DNA from: Clostridium sp. KNHs214
GTDB taxonomy: Bacteria; Bacillota; Clostridia; Clostridiales; Clostridiaceae
Reading direction: 5' to 3'
Length of the DNA: 64,000 nucleotides
NCBI RefSeq assembly: GCF_000744935.1
Contig: NZ_JQMW01000013.1
Location: forward strand, 558,001-622,000
Below, in pieces: positions 37,300 to 45,212 of the stretch. Every line of letters begins with the position of its first letter. The first letter of the stretch is position 1. Both the position numbers and the translations under genes were made by a program. The notes beneath the pieces were generated by a model. It was not told the DNA's origin. It was given only the letters and a program-made list of their open reading frames with translations, and searched no databases.

Positions 37300-38745
37300 T
37301 TATTTATTAAGTTCAATTTTAAACTTCAAATCTTCTCTCACTTCCACATTAGAAAGATCACTTGTACAAATGCTATATTTTTGTTCAGGCTTTAAAGCTT
37401 CATATACTACAGTATATTCATTAGGCTTTTCTGGGTTCATTGCTGCTAAAGGTATTTTTACCTCAACTCTTTCTCCGCGCTGATCCTTTATATAAACTTC
37501 AGAGGATTGAAGATATGGTGCTTTTCCCTTTACTGTAAAATTAACTATAGTCTTATCATCTTCTACCTTTATATTATTCACTACAACTTTTCCCATTTTA
37601 CCTTGAGAAAGTTCTTTAGGATATGCTCCATCTATAATGCTACTAACCTCTTTAAATTCATACCCCTCCTTATTTATCTTTGTAATTTCTTTACCATTTT
37701 TATAAGAACCTATTACACTGCCTTTATAAGGATTAATTTTACATGGTACAACAGTCAAATACTTAGGAATATGATTCAATCTATTATATTGCATTTGAGA
37801 TTCAAAAGTTGCCTTATTCATATCAATGTTTCCACCGCCCATACTCTTTGATACAATTTGCTCTCCCTTGTCATCATAAACAATCCAATAAAAATAATCA
37901 AACACCCCAACATTAAATGGATTTTTAAAACTTTCATCTTTATAATTTCCATTTACTGAAATATAAGTTCCCATTGGAGAAACAGTAACCTTATTTACAT
38001 TTACTGTACTCTGTGGAAAATCCACTTTAGTATTTGGTTTAAACGTAACACTTTCTTTATATATTTCATCCTTTGAAGTGGTAAAAGCTAAATTCCACTT
38101 TCCCTTTACATCGCCTATTTCATCTATATTAAGATTAATTTTGCATTTTTTAGGAATTTGAAATGGGCTAATACTAAGCTCTTCCCTACCAACATAAGTA
38201 TTATTATCTATATACTGTCCCACACTACTTCCACTTGATGAGAAATATTTATTATTTATTTCTAAAAATCTTCCCAAACCAACTCCATGTAAATCTTTAA
38301 TTTTTTTATCACTTTTTATAGTATAACTTAATATCATTTTTGAATCATCAGCTATTATATCGTTTAACGTAAATGTCACTCCATTATCCTTAATACTCTT
38401 ATTTATTACCTCAGAATATTTACTATTTTCTTCATAAACACCCATATTTGCATTAAGTGCTTGTATAATAGAATTAAGAATTGGTACATCCTTAGCAAAA
38501 GATGGCGCCGCCTTTCCTACACCTATTAAACATACCAAACTTATAGCTGCTACTGCAGAACCATACTTTAATATGGATTTTTTCTTTTTATTTCTCATTT
38601 TTTTGCGAAGACTTTTCTTTATTCTCTCCTTTTGAATAGTACCTACCTCTTCAGACTTATCCTCAAACTCACTTTCGTCTATTTCTATTTCATTAAACAA
38701 TTTATATAAATCTTTTTCTTGTAGTATTAAATCATTTTTATCCAT
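37300..38745 (-). CDS. Membrane anti-sigma factor (DUF4179 family)
   Basis: 481-residue single-pass membrane protein: cytoplasmic N-terminal anti-sigma region (about 60 residues, acidic then Lys/Arg-rich), membrane helix at about 60-78 (GSAVAAISLVCLIGVG), then a large extracytoplasmic part with the DUF4179 domain (FAKDVPILNSIIQAL) and a C-terminal beta-rich domain. Its cytoplasmic part should hold the adjacent ECF sigma factor inactive until an envelope signal. The ATG at 38743-38745 lies two bases after the sigma gene's stop and has GGAGAGG upstream, so it is translationally coupled; an upstream ATG inside the sigma gene is less likely. Confidence 0.85.
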   Translation of the reverse strand: MDKNDLILQEKDLYKLFNEIEIDESEFEDKSEEVGTIQKERIKKSLRKKMRNKKKKSILKYGSAVAAISLVCLIGVGKAAPSFAKDVPILNSIIQALNANMGVYEENSKYSEVINKSIKDNGVTFTLNDIIADDSKMILSYTIKSDKKIKDLHGVGLGRFLEINNKYFSSSGSSVGQYIDNNTYVGREELSISPFQIPKKCKINLNIDEIGDVKGKWNLAFTTSKDEIYKESVTFKPNTKVDFPQSTVNVNKVTVSPMGTYISVNGNYKDESFKNPFNVGVFDYFYWIVYDDKGEQIVSKSMGGGNIDMNKATFESQMQYNRLNHIPKYLTVVPCKINPYKGSVIGSYKNGKEITKINKEGYEFKEVSSIIDGAYPKELSQGKMGKVVVNNIKVEDDKTIVNFTVKGKAPYLQSSEVYIKDQRGERVEVKIPLAAMNPEKPNEYTVVYEALKPEQKYSICTSDLSNVEVREDLKFKIELNK

Positions 38746-38747
38746 AA

Positions 38748-39308
38748 CTATACCTCTCCTTCCAAACATACAATCTTTTCTTTTAAGAAATTTCGTCCTC
38801 TTGAAAGTCTTTTATCTATTAAATTTCTATTTACTCCAAAATCTTTTGCTATATCCTCTATTTTCTCACAAAGAAAGTACCTTCTTATGAATATCTCCTT
38901 ATCTTCTTTCTTCATACTATTTATTGCTTTCATAAGTTCTTCTTTATCCTCTTTTAATATTATGGTTTCCTCTGTATTTCCATCATCACTTAGTGAATAA
39001 TCATCTATACATTCAACAATACTATGCTTAAATAATTTTCTCTTATAGTCTATAGCCTTATATTTTGATATAGCTGTTATCCAATACTTAAAATTTCCCT
39101 TCTCCTCATCAAAGCTTTGGATATTACTCCACATAGACCAAAATATATCATTCACGCATTCCTCCACATATTGTGAATGAAAACTTGAATTCAAAACACT
39201 ACGCACAACCTTGAATGCCAAATTACTATAATTATCCACAACATAATCCAAAGCCTTTGGGTTTCTATTTCTCATTTGCTTTATAAAGTTTTTCTCATCT
39301 ACAATCAT
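38748..39308 (-). CDS. ECF-type RNA polymerase sigma factor
   Basis: 186 residues with sigma-70 region 2 (about 20-90; VEECVNDIFWSMWSNIQSFD, FKYWITAISKYKAIDYKRK) and region 4 (about 130-182; EDIAKDFGVNRNLIDKRLSRGR). It forms a two-gene unit with the downstream DUF4179 anti-sigma factor. The targets are unknown; such pairs commonly respond to envelope stress and activate their own operon. AAGGAGGT ribosome binding site. Confidence 0.9.
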   Translation of the reverse strand: MIVDEKNFIKQMRNRNPKALDYVVDNYSNLAFKVVRSVLNSSFHSQYVEECVNDIFWSMWSNIQSFDEEKGNFKYWITAISKYKAIDYKRKLFKHSIVECIDDYSLSDDGNTEETIILKEDKEELMKAINSMKKEDKEIFIRRYFLCEKIEDIAKDFGVNRNLIDKRLSRGRNFLKEKIVCLEGEV

Positions 39309-39329
39309 GTCTGTACCTCCTTGAGAAGC

Positions 39330-39376
39330 TTCTCATAACATAATACGAAGGGACTTATGCTTTTCTGACATTAGTA
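39330..39376 (-). promoter_or_regulatory. Possible autoregulated ECF promoter
   Basis: Minus-strand TGTCAG, 17 bases, CGTATT precedes the sigma gene by about 30 bases; ECF promoters often have CGT-type -10 boxes. Only moderately specific. Confidence 0.3.
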
Positions 39377-39398
39377 TATCAAAAAAATTAAAATACTT

Positions 39399-40160
39399 AG
39401 AATATATTTTAAAGCAAGTGCAATAAGAAAAATATGTCTTTAAGTCCACAATAAATATATTTTCTTAGACTATTCGCAATACGCCAAGAAATTCTAATGT
39501 TTTTAAATTTCAATACCCTAAAGCTTTCAAACTCGTTTCTAACGGCGCTCAAACATGAAAGCTTCTTAACGGGTATTGAAATTTGAAAACAAAGAATTTC
39601 TAAAGCTAGCTCAATAGTCTAAAAAATATATTCATTGTTACCTTAAAGACATATTTTTCGGTTCATGCATAAGCTATCAAAGGGAAAGAGTAGCCGACTA
39701 AAGGATTATTTTCCTCCGCTTCGCTATGGAAAATCTTTAATTTATAAATGAGAAAGCGCTCATAATATTTTTTAGGCGTAGCCTTTCGTTTAGCACCTAG
39801 TCTCTAATCACCGGGCTACAAATGGATTAGTAGTAATTTTAATTTAAAAAATAATGTAACTCTTGAAATTCATATGCTAAATCCGAGTTCTTAACCATAT
39901 CTTCGTATTTATGCTGGCTTCCGCCAATAAAAGATTTTTAAAGCGATAAAGAGAAAAGCTAAAACTATTTCATTGAATGAAATAATTTTAGCTTATGCAT
40001 GAACCAAAAACCATACTTTAAGGGAGTGAAAAAATTGGAATTGGGGACTACGAAACTAGCTTTAGAAGTTCTTAGCGTATTGTGATTAGTCCCAAATTAC
40101 AATTTTTTTCACGGACTTAAAGTGTGGTTTTTCTTACGGCACTTACATCAAAATTTTCTT
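39399..40160. repeat. Palindromic element C, copy C-II (about 760 bp)
   Basis: The left arm is closely similar to that of C-I (AAGCAAGTGCAATAAGAAAA, CAATACGCCAAGAAATTCTA, GAAAGCTTCTTAACGGGTAT). The right end, GGACTTAAAGTGTGGTTTTT then ACGGCACTTACATC, matches C-I's right end, but this right arm has lost its GC-rich tip. An inner stretch reading GTTATGGAAAA-like and AAATATTTTTTAGGC-like also recurs. It ends within a few bases of the MFS gene's stop codon. Confidence 0.75.
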
Positions 40161-40163
40161 ATT

Positions 40164-41405
40164 CTATGCCTCTTCCACTTCCACACTGTTGTCTTCTAAC
40201 TTCTTAAGCACCTTCATAAACATGGAGGATATAAGAGCCACTGCCCCCAATATAAACCAGGACTTTTGGACACTTATATACATCAAAACCTTTCCCATAA
40301 CCACAGGACTTACTATATATCCTAAGCCCATTATAAGTGGAAGTACTCCACTCATTCTTCCTCTATGAGAAATAGGAGTGTGATTAGCTATAAATGGCAT
40401 AACACTTATAGATAAAATTATTTCTCCTACAGTAAACACAAAAACAGATATGAAGAAAAATGTCATGCTGTTTACCAACCCAAGCATTCCAAAACCTACA
40501 GTATAAAATATGCCTCCATATACTATACTAGTTAAGTTTTCTGTTTTATTTAAAAGCTTTGTAATTAATGGCGTCATAATCATAACTACAATTCCGTTAA
40601 AACTGGCTAAGTATCCATAATATTTTGATCCTAGGGCTCCATAAGTCTGTGAAACTTGAAGAGGAAACATAAATCCCCATTGGTTATAAACAAAATTGTA
40701 TCCAAATGTTATAATAGCAAAATACAATAAAATTTTTCTATTCCATAAAACTTTAAATATAGAACCTTCCTCTTTCTTTTCAAGTTTTCTACTCTCATCA
40801 GCTATATCTTCCTTTGTAAGATGAATGGTTTCCTTAACAAAGAAAAATATAAGTCCTAAACCAATAAGTGCTGTTAAAGCGTCCCCTATAAATACCCATT
40901 TAAGATGATTTTCAAACAAAAGTCCTCCAATTACAGGACCTACAGCAAATCCAATATTCCATCCCATATAATCAAGAGCATAAGCTGCATTTCTATTCTT
41001 TGGTTCTGTCAAGTCTGCTATAATAGAATCATGTGCAGGCCCTGCAAATCCCATGACAGCACCTGCTATCATAAGCACATATATCATATATATATTAGGT
41101 TTCATAAATCCACATACTATATATAGAAAACAAGCTAAACTTTCAAATATAATTATCATTTTCTTTCTTCCAATGGTGTCTGCAAGTTTTCCCCCAATTA
41201 CACCCGTTGGCATAAATAACATTCCTGATATACTCATATAAAAACCTGCTGCTTCTGTTGAAAGTCCTATCTTCTTAGTTAAGATAAGTGTCATCAATGG
41301 TCCTACAAAACATCCCATAGCATTTATAATTTTAGATGCAAATATTACATATATCTCGCTGGGCAGTCCCCTGTACGGTTCTAAAAGTTTCTTTAAATAA
41401 TTCAT
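40164..41405 (-). CDS. MFS transporter
   Basis: 413-residue major facilitator with 12 predicted helices. The motif A-like loop GGKLADTIGRKKM after helix 2 and GFAGPAHDSIIADLT in the N-half are typical of drug/solute antiporters. The long frame opens with a GTG at 41504, but the ATG at 41403-41405 has a perfect AAAGGGGG site and matches the usual N-terminus (MNYLKKLLEPYRGLP), so the longer form is rejected. Substrate not predictable. A terminator hairpin in the upstream leader suggests attenuation control. Confidence 0.9.
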   Translation of the reverse strand: MNYLKKLLEPYRGLPSEIYVIFASKIINAMGCFVGPLMTLILTKKIGLSTEAAGFYMSISGMLFMPTGVIGGKLADTIGRKKMIIIFESLACFLYIVCGFMKPNIYMIYVLMIAGAVMGFAGPAHDSIIADLTEPKNRNAAYALDYMGWNIGFAVGPVIGGLLFENHLKWVFIGDALTALIGLGLIFFFVKETIHLTKEDIADESRKLEKKEEGSIFKVLWNRKILLYFAIITFGYNFVYNQWGFMFPLQVSQTYGALGSKYYGYLASFNGIVVMIMTPLITKLLNKTENLTSIVYGGIFYTVGFGMLGLVNSMTFFFISVFVFTVGEIILSISVMPFIANHTPISHRGRMSGVLPLIMGLGYIVSPVVMGKVLMYISVQKSWFILGAVALISSMFMKVLKKLEDNSVEVEEA

Positions 41406-41559
41406 TATAAATTCCCCCTTTTGTGCATATAAAGTTTTAATAATCTTAATTGTCATAATTTTTATTGTAATAAATCTATCCCCATGATAAATTTTGATAT
41501 CCACCTCTTCTCTCTAACTCTATAAATTACAAAATCTAAAATAATATTAATATATAAAA

Positions 41560-41594
41560 AACCCCTCAGTACAACGTTGCTATACTGAAGGGTT
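41560..41594 (-). terminator. Terminator/attenuator upstream of the MFS gene
   Basis: Minus-strand stem AACCCTTCAGTA / TACTGAGGGGTT with a run of six T. It lies about 155 bases before the MFS start. A possible promoter (TTGTAT, 18 bases, TATAAT; 41642-41671) lies just upstream, so a short terminated transcript of about 80 bases is predicted. It contains a minimal ORF ATG AGC GTT TAG (41620-41631). Confidence 0.65.
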
Positions 41595-41714
41595 TAATAT
41601 CGTAAAATTCTTCTTATTCCTAAACGCTCATTAACACTAATATTATAAAACCTTAATGAATTCTAATACAATTTCATTACCTTAGCATTTAGAAAAAAAC
41701 TAATTCTATAAAAA

Positions 41715-41746
41715 TAAAAAACCGCTAAGCAAAAATGTCAGCGGTA
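41715..41746 (-). terminator. Terminator after the 52-residue small protein gene
   Basis: Minus-strand stem ACCGCT / AGCGGT followed by TTTTTTATTTTT, about 45 bases past the stop codon. Confidence 0.7.
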
Positions 41747-41790
41747 ATAAATTCATATATTTTATATAAACTATATAATTTCAAATTAAT

Positions 41791-41949
41791 TTATGAATCA
41801 TGAATTTCAGCAAATACATCTTTACTCTCTTTCAGCATACTACTATATTTAATTTTTGACGCACTTCTCCCCTTAAAATTAAAATTTGCTTTTAAATTAA
41901 GGTTTTCTATAATATTATCATTTTCATATACTAAAGATTGTAAAAACAT
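41791..41949 (-). CDS. Small 52-residue protein of unknown function
   Basis: ATG at 41947-41949 with a near-perfect AAGGAGGTG site five bases away; 52 codons end at 41791-41793. The protein begins MFLQSLVYENDNIIENLNL, has a basic centre (NFKGRSASKIKY) and an acidic end (SKDVFAEIHDS). No cysteine, no signal peptide, no membrane segment. It has its own terminator, so it is a separate transcription unit. Not recognised; a peptide precursor or a regulatory small protein are both possible. Confidence 0.65.
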   Translation of the reverse strand: MFLQSLVYENDNIIENLNLKANFNFKGRSASKIKYSSMLKESKDVFAEIHDS

Positions 41950-42095
41950 ACTCACACCTCCTTGATATTCATAAACTTTTAAATATTACAAAATTTATTA
42001 TACTCCCTAAAATAAAATTAGTAAAGCTTTTTTATCGCTCACTGCTCTTCAAGCTCCAAGGCCCAAATAAAAACTTTATTCAAATACTTTATTTA

Positions 42096-42162
42096 AGCAC
42101 CTTCAAATAAATAACAAGTCAATATGCTAGTATATTTGAATTGTTATTTATTTTCATGTACC
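42096..42162. repeat. Palindromic element A, copy A5 (internally deleted, 67 bp)
   Basis: Both ends of family A (TTCAAATAAATAACAAGTCA and, inverted, TACATGAAAATAAATAACAA) are joined through a short AATATGCTAGTATATTTG centre. The GC-richer middle is missing. Confidence 0.75.
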
Positions 42163-42433
42163 CTAGCTATTTTCTAACTTCTAGTACTCAAATTCGATTT
42201 ACTTATATGAAATATTATCATTATCATCCATGTAATGGAATAATATGTACTTATATAGTACATATCATTGAAAACGTATTCCTGACTTCTTTCATTTGTC
42301 TAAAAAAGTGATTTTTTGTACTTAAATTATTCATATCTTGTTAATCTCTATAATCATTAGTCCAAACATAGATTTTGTTAATAATTTATTTACTTTTTGA
42401 GCCTGATTTTTTTGTATTTTTTGAATTTATCTA

Positions 42434-42462
42434 TTGATAATAATTCATTTTTCTTGTATAAT
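42434..42462 (+). promoter_or_regulatory. Sigma-A promoter of candidate small RNA
   Basis: TTGATA (42434-42439), exactly 17 bases, TATAAT (42457-42462). Transcription would start near 42469, with no ORF following. Confidence 0.65.
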
Positions 42463-42468
42463 TAAATT

Positions 42469-42625
42469 ACAGTAAAGCTATTTTCATAAATGTGTGAAAT
42501 GTTTAGTTTCTCCATTTAGCATTTCCCTTGAAAATTGTTTTCCTTAACAATTATTCCCCTCAAATTTCTAATTATTAGAAATTTAACCCCCTTAGGAAGC
42601 CAGAGCGTAGGGCTTCCTTTTTTTT
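42469..42625 (+). ncRNA. Candidate trans-acting small RNA with C-rich unpaired segments
   Basis: About 157 nt between a good promoter and a strong intrinsic terminator (GGAAGCC/GGCTTCC, eight T). Predicted fold by eye: stem 42496-42501/42520-42525 with TTTCTCC in its loop; stem AATTGTT/AACAATT (42533-42539/42546-42552) with loop TTCCTT; stem AAATTTCTA/TAGAAATTT (42562-42570/42576-42584). Between them lie unpaired CCCTTG-, ATTCCCCTC and AACCCCCTTA. These are complementary to Shine-Dalgarno sequences, many of which in this genome are GGGGG-type. C-rich loops are the seed of known Gram-positive small RNAs such as RsaE/RoxS; relationship to those is not claimed. No reading frame with a ribosome binding site. 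Confidence 0.6.
42595..42625 (+). terminator. Strong intrinsic terminator of the candidate small RNA
   Basis: GGAAGCC (42595-42601), loop, GGCTTCC (42611-42617), then TTTTTTTT. No gene precedes it on this strand other than the proposed small RNA. Confidence 0.85.
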
Positions 42626-43099
42626 ATACTCTTTTTTATAGTATCTCTTATTTTTTATAAATCCCCAATCATTAACCTTCAACCCTTAAACACTATATTT
42701 AAGTTCTTTGTTTGATTACTAACTTAAGGCACATTCAAATAAATTTCAAGCTCTATGTTAGATGAATAAAGGAAATATAGTTTCTAATTTAAAATGTGAT
42801 ATTTTAGGTCTTATAAATTAGAAACTTTTATCAAGGTATGCCCACTATCTGGATAATAAATGCGTAAACAAAATAAAGATTAGGTATTTATATAACTATC
42901 GATTCCTGCTACCTTAATTATTGTAATCTTTTTGTAATATTTTTTTATAATTTTGTAACTCATTAGAGCTTTATATTTATTAAATTATTATAATAAGGTA
43001 CTTTTTAATATACACAGAAATCTTATTAGGGGTTACTTATATCTTTATGAGAGTATATAATTAATATATAAATGAAATTATAAGTTTGAGGTGTTTTAT
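42626..43099. other. Intergenic region upstream of the two-component operon
   Basis: About 470 AT-rich bases. It contains a degraded element-A end near 42726-42750 (AAGGCACATTCAAATAAATT) and a 13-bp inverted repeat, AGTTTCTAATTTA / TAAATTAGAAACT, at about 42780-42830 with a 22-base loop. The promoter of the operon is not clear. Confidence 0.4.
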
Positions 43100-43804
43100 A
43101 TGGTAGAAAAAATATTAGTAGTAGAAGACGAGAGCTCCATAAGAGGATTCCTAAAAATAAATTTACAGAGAAATAATTTTCAGGTTATAGAAGCTGAAAC
43201 TGGTGAACAAGGCATACAAAAAGCCTTTATAGAAAAACCTCAGGTTGCTTTATTAGATGTAATGCTTCCTGGAATAAATGGCTTTGAAGTTTGCAAAAAA
43301 CTTAGAGAAAAATTTCCTCATATGGGTATAATAATGTTAACAGCAAAAAGCCAAGATATGGATAAAATAATGGGGCTAGAGTTTGGTGCTGATGATTATA
43401 TTGTTAAGCCTTTTAATCCATTGGAATTAGTTTTAAGAATAAAAGCTCTTTTAAGAAGAATTGAAGAAAAAGATGGGGATGTTAAAGACAACACCATAAT
43501 AGAGTTTTATCCTTTTAAATTAGATACTTATTCTCAAAAGGCGTATAAAAATGGATTAGAACTAGATTTAACTCCTAAAGAATACTTGATTCTAAAAATA
43601 TTTATTGAAAACCCTGGCAAAGCATTTAGTCGAGATGAATTATTAAACACAATTTGGGGATTGGATTTTATAGGAGATACAAAAATAGTAGATGTAAATA
43701 TAAGACGTCTTAGAACAAAAATAGAAGAATGTTCCTCAAGTCCTAAATATATAGAAACCGTCTGGGGAACAGGCTACAGGTGGAATAAAAATGAACAGCA
43801 TTAA
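43100..43804 (+). CDS. OmpR-family response regulator
   Basis: 234 residues: receiver domain (1-120) with acidic pocket and phospho-acceptor Asp53 (ALLDVMLPG) and conserved Lys in YIVKPFNP, then a winged-helix DNA-binding domain (about 135-232; LTPKEYLILKIF, DVNIRRLRTKIE, ETVWGTGYRW). I use the ATG at 43100, six bases after GAGGTG, rather than the GTG at 43091 inside that site. The 3' end overlaps the kinase gene by 14 bases; they form a two-component system. Confidence 0.95.
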   Translation: MVEKILVVEDESSIRGFLKINLQRNNFQVIEAETGEQGIQKAFIEKPQVALLDVMLPGINGFEVCKKLREKFPHMGIIMLTAKSQDMDKIMGLEFGADDYIVKPFNPLELVLRIKALLRRIEEKDGDVKDNTIIEFYPFKLDTYSQKAYKNGLELDLTPKEYLILKIFIENPGKAFSRDELLNTIWGLDFIGDTKIVDVNIRRLRTKIEECSSSPKYIETVWGTGYRWNKNEQH

Positions 43805-45179
43805 AAAACGTCTGAGTTTAAATTTTCTAACGGTAATATTTATAACTGTAGCTATATTTGAAACCCTTATTATAAGTGGTACTAAACAATATTATTATAA
43901 AAATATAGAGGACTCACTTACTAATCAGGTAAAAATGTCCTCTGAATTTTATACAAAGTATTTTTCAAATTCATCTTTAAAGGAGAACGTCCAAGAAAAT
44001 GTAGATGTTTTTTGGAAACAAACTTCAGCCCAAGTTCAGATAATAGATGAAAAAGGCAATATACTAATGGATTCTATAGGTGTAATTCCTTCTGAAATAA
44101 TTAAAGATGACTCCTTTAAAAATGCCATGGATGGTAAATTAGGAAAATGGCATGGCAATGTATCCTATTCTAAACATAAAGTATTCTCTGTAACATATCC
44201 TTTAAAATCTAATAATAAAATAGTGGGTGCCCTTAGATTTATAACTTCTTTAGCTCCTGTAGACAGAGAAATTTTTGCTATATCGATGATACTATCAGCT
44301 ATTGGGTTTATCACTTTGTTTACAGCTCTGGTGGTAAGTATATTTATGTCTAATACAATAGTTGGTCCTATAAAAAATTTAACAGCAGTAGCACAGAAAA
44401 TGGCTGCCGGGGATTTAAACGTACGTAATACTAAGACACTTGATGATGAAGTTGGAAAACTCTCCGATACCTTGAATTACATGGCAGATGAAATTCTAAA
44501 AAAGGAACAGCTAAAGAATGAATTTATATCTTCAGTTTCCCACGAACTGAGAACCCCATTAACCTCCATAAAGGGATGGGCTATAACTTTAAAAACTGAT
44601 GAATTAAATGATAAAGACCTTATAAGAGATGGACTTCAAATAATAGAACAAGAAAGTGAACGCCTTACTGGCATGGTAGAAGAACTTTTAGATTTCTCAA
44701 AATTTGTATCTGGTAAAATTACTTTAAATAAGGAAATGGTAGACATCAACATATTACTAGAGTACATTAGAAAGCAACTGAGTCCTCGTGCTAATAGAGA
44801 TAATATAAATTTTGTAGTTAAAAAAACAGAAAACATCCCAACTGTCGCTATGGATCCTAATAGAATAAAGCAAGTACTCTTAAATCTCGTAGATAATGCT
44901 TTTAATTTTACACCCGAAGGTGGTACCGTAACTGTTTGGACAGAAATTCAAAATAAATATCTAATACTTCATGTGGACGACACTGGTTGTGGCATAAGTG
45001 AAGATGACCTTCCAAAAATCAAAGAAAAATTTTACAAAGGTAAAAGCAGCAAATCTAAAAATGGAATAGGATTATCAATATGCGATGAAATAATAAAATT
45101 ACATAATGGATTTTTCATCATAACCAGTGAACTTAATATTGGAACAAATATTTCTGTTAAAATTCCAATAGAAATTTAA
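43791..45179 (+). CDS. Sensor histidine kinase
   Basis: 462-residue membrane kinase: TM1 about 10-30, extracytoplasmic sensor about 31-163, TM2 about 164-187, HAMP about 188-240, HisKA with His251 (SVSHELRTPLTSIKGWA), and HATPase_c with N-box NLVDNAFNFTPEGG and G-boxes DDTGCGIS and GIGLSI. Cognate to the overlapping response regulator. Signal unknown; the downstream lipoprotein may be part of sensing. Confidence 0.95.
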   Translation: MNSIKKRLSLNFLTVIFITVAIFETLIISGTKQYYYKNIEDSLTNQVKMSSEFYTKYFSNSSLKENVQENVDVFWKQTSAQVQIIDEKGNILMDSIGVIPSEIIKDDSFKNAMDGKLGKWHGNVSYSKHKVFSVTYPLKSNNKIVGALRFITSLAPVDREIFAISMILSAIGFITLFTALVVSIFMSNTIVGPIKNLTAVAQKMAAGDLNVRNTKTLDDEVGKLSDTLNYMADEILKKEQLKNEFISSVSHELRTPLTSIKGWAITLKTDELNDKDLIRDGLQIIEQESERLTGMVEELLDFSKFVSGKITLNKEMVDINILLEYIRKQLSPRANRDNINFVVKKTENIPTVAMDPNRIKQVLLNLVDNAFNFTPEGGTVTVWTEIQNKYLILHVDDTGCGISEDDLPKIKEKFYKGKSSKSKNGIGLSICDEIIKLHNGFFIITSELNIGTNISVKIPIEI

Positions 45180-45212
45180 TTTTCGAAAAAATACACAGGG
45201 AGATAATATATA

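Noticed and set aside
41406-41504. 33-residue N-terminal extension of the MFS transporter
   Set aside because: The downstream ATG has a perfect AAAGGGGG site and the usual family N-terminus; the GTG at 41504 lies within its own would-be ribosome binding site.
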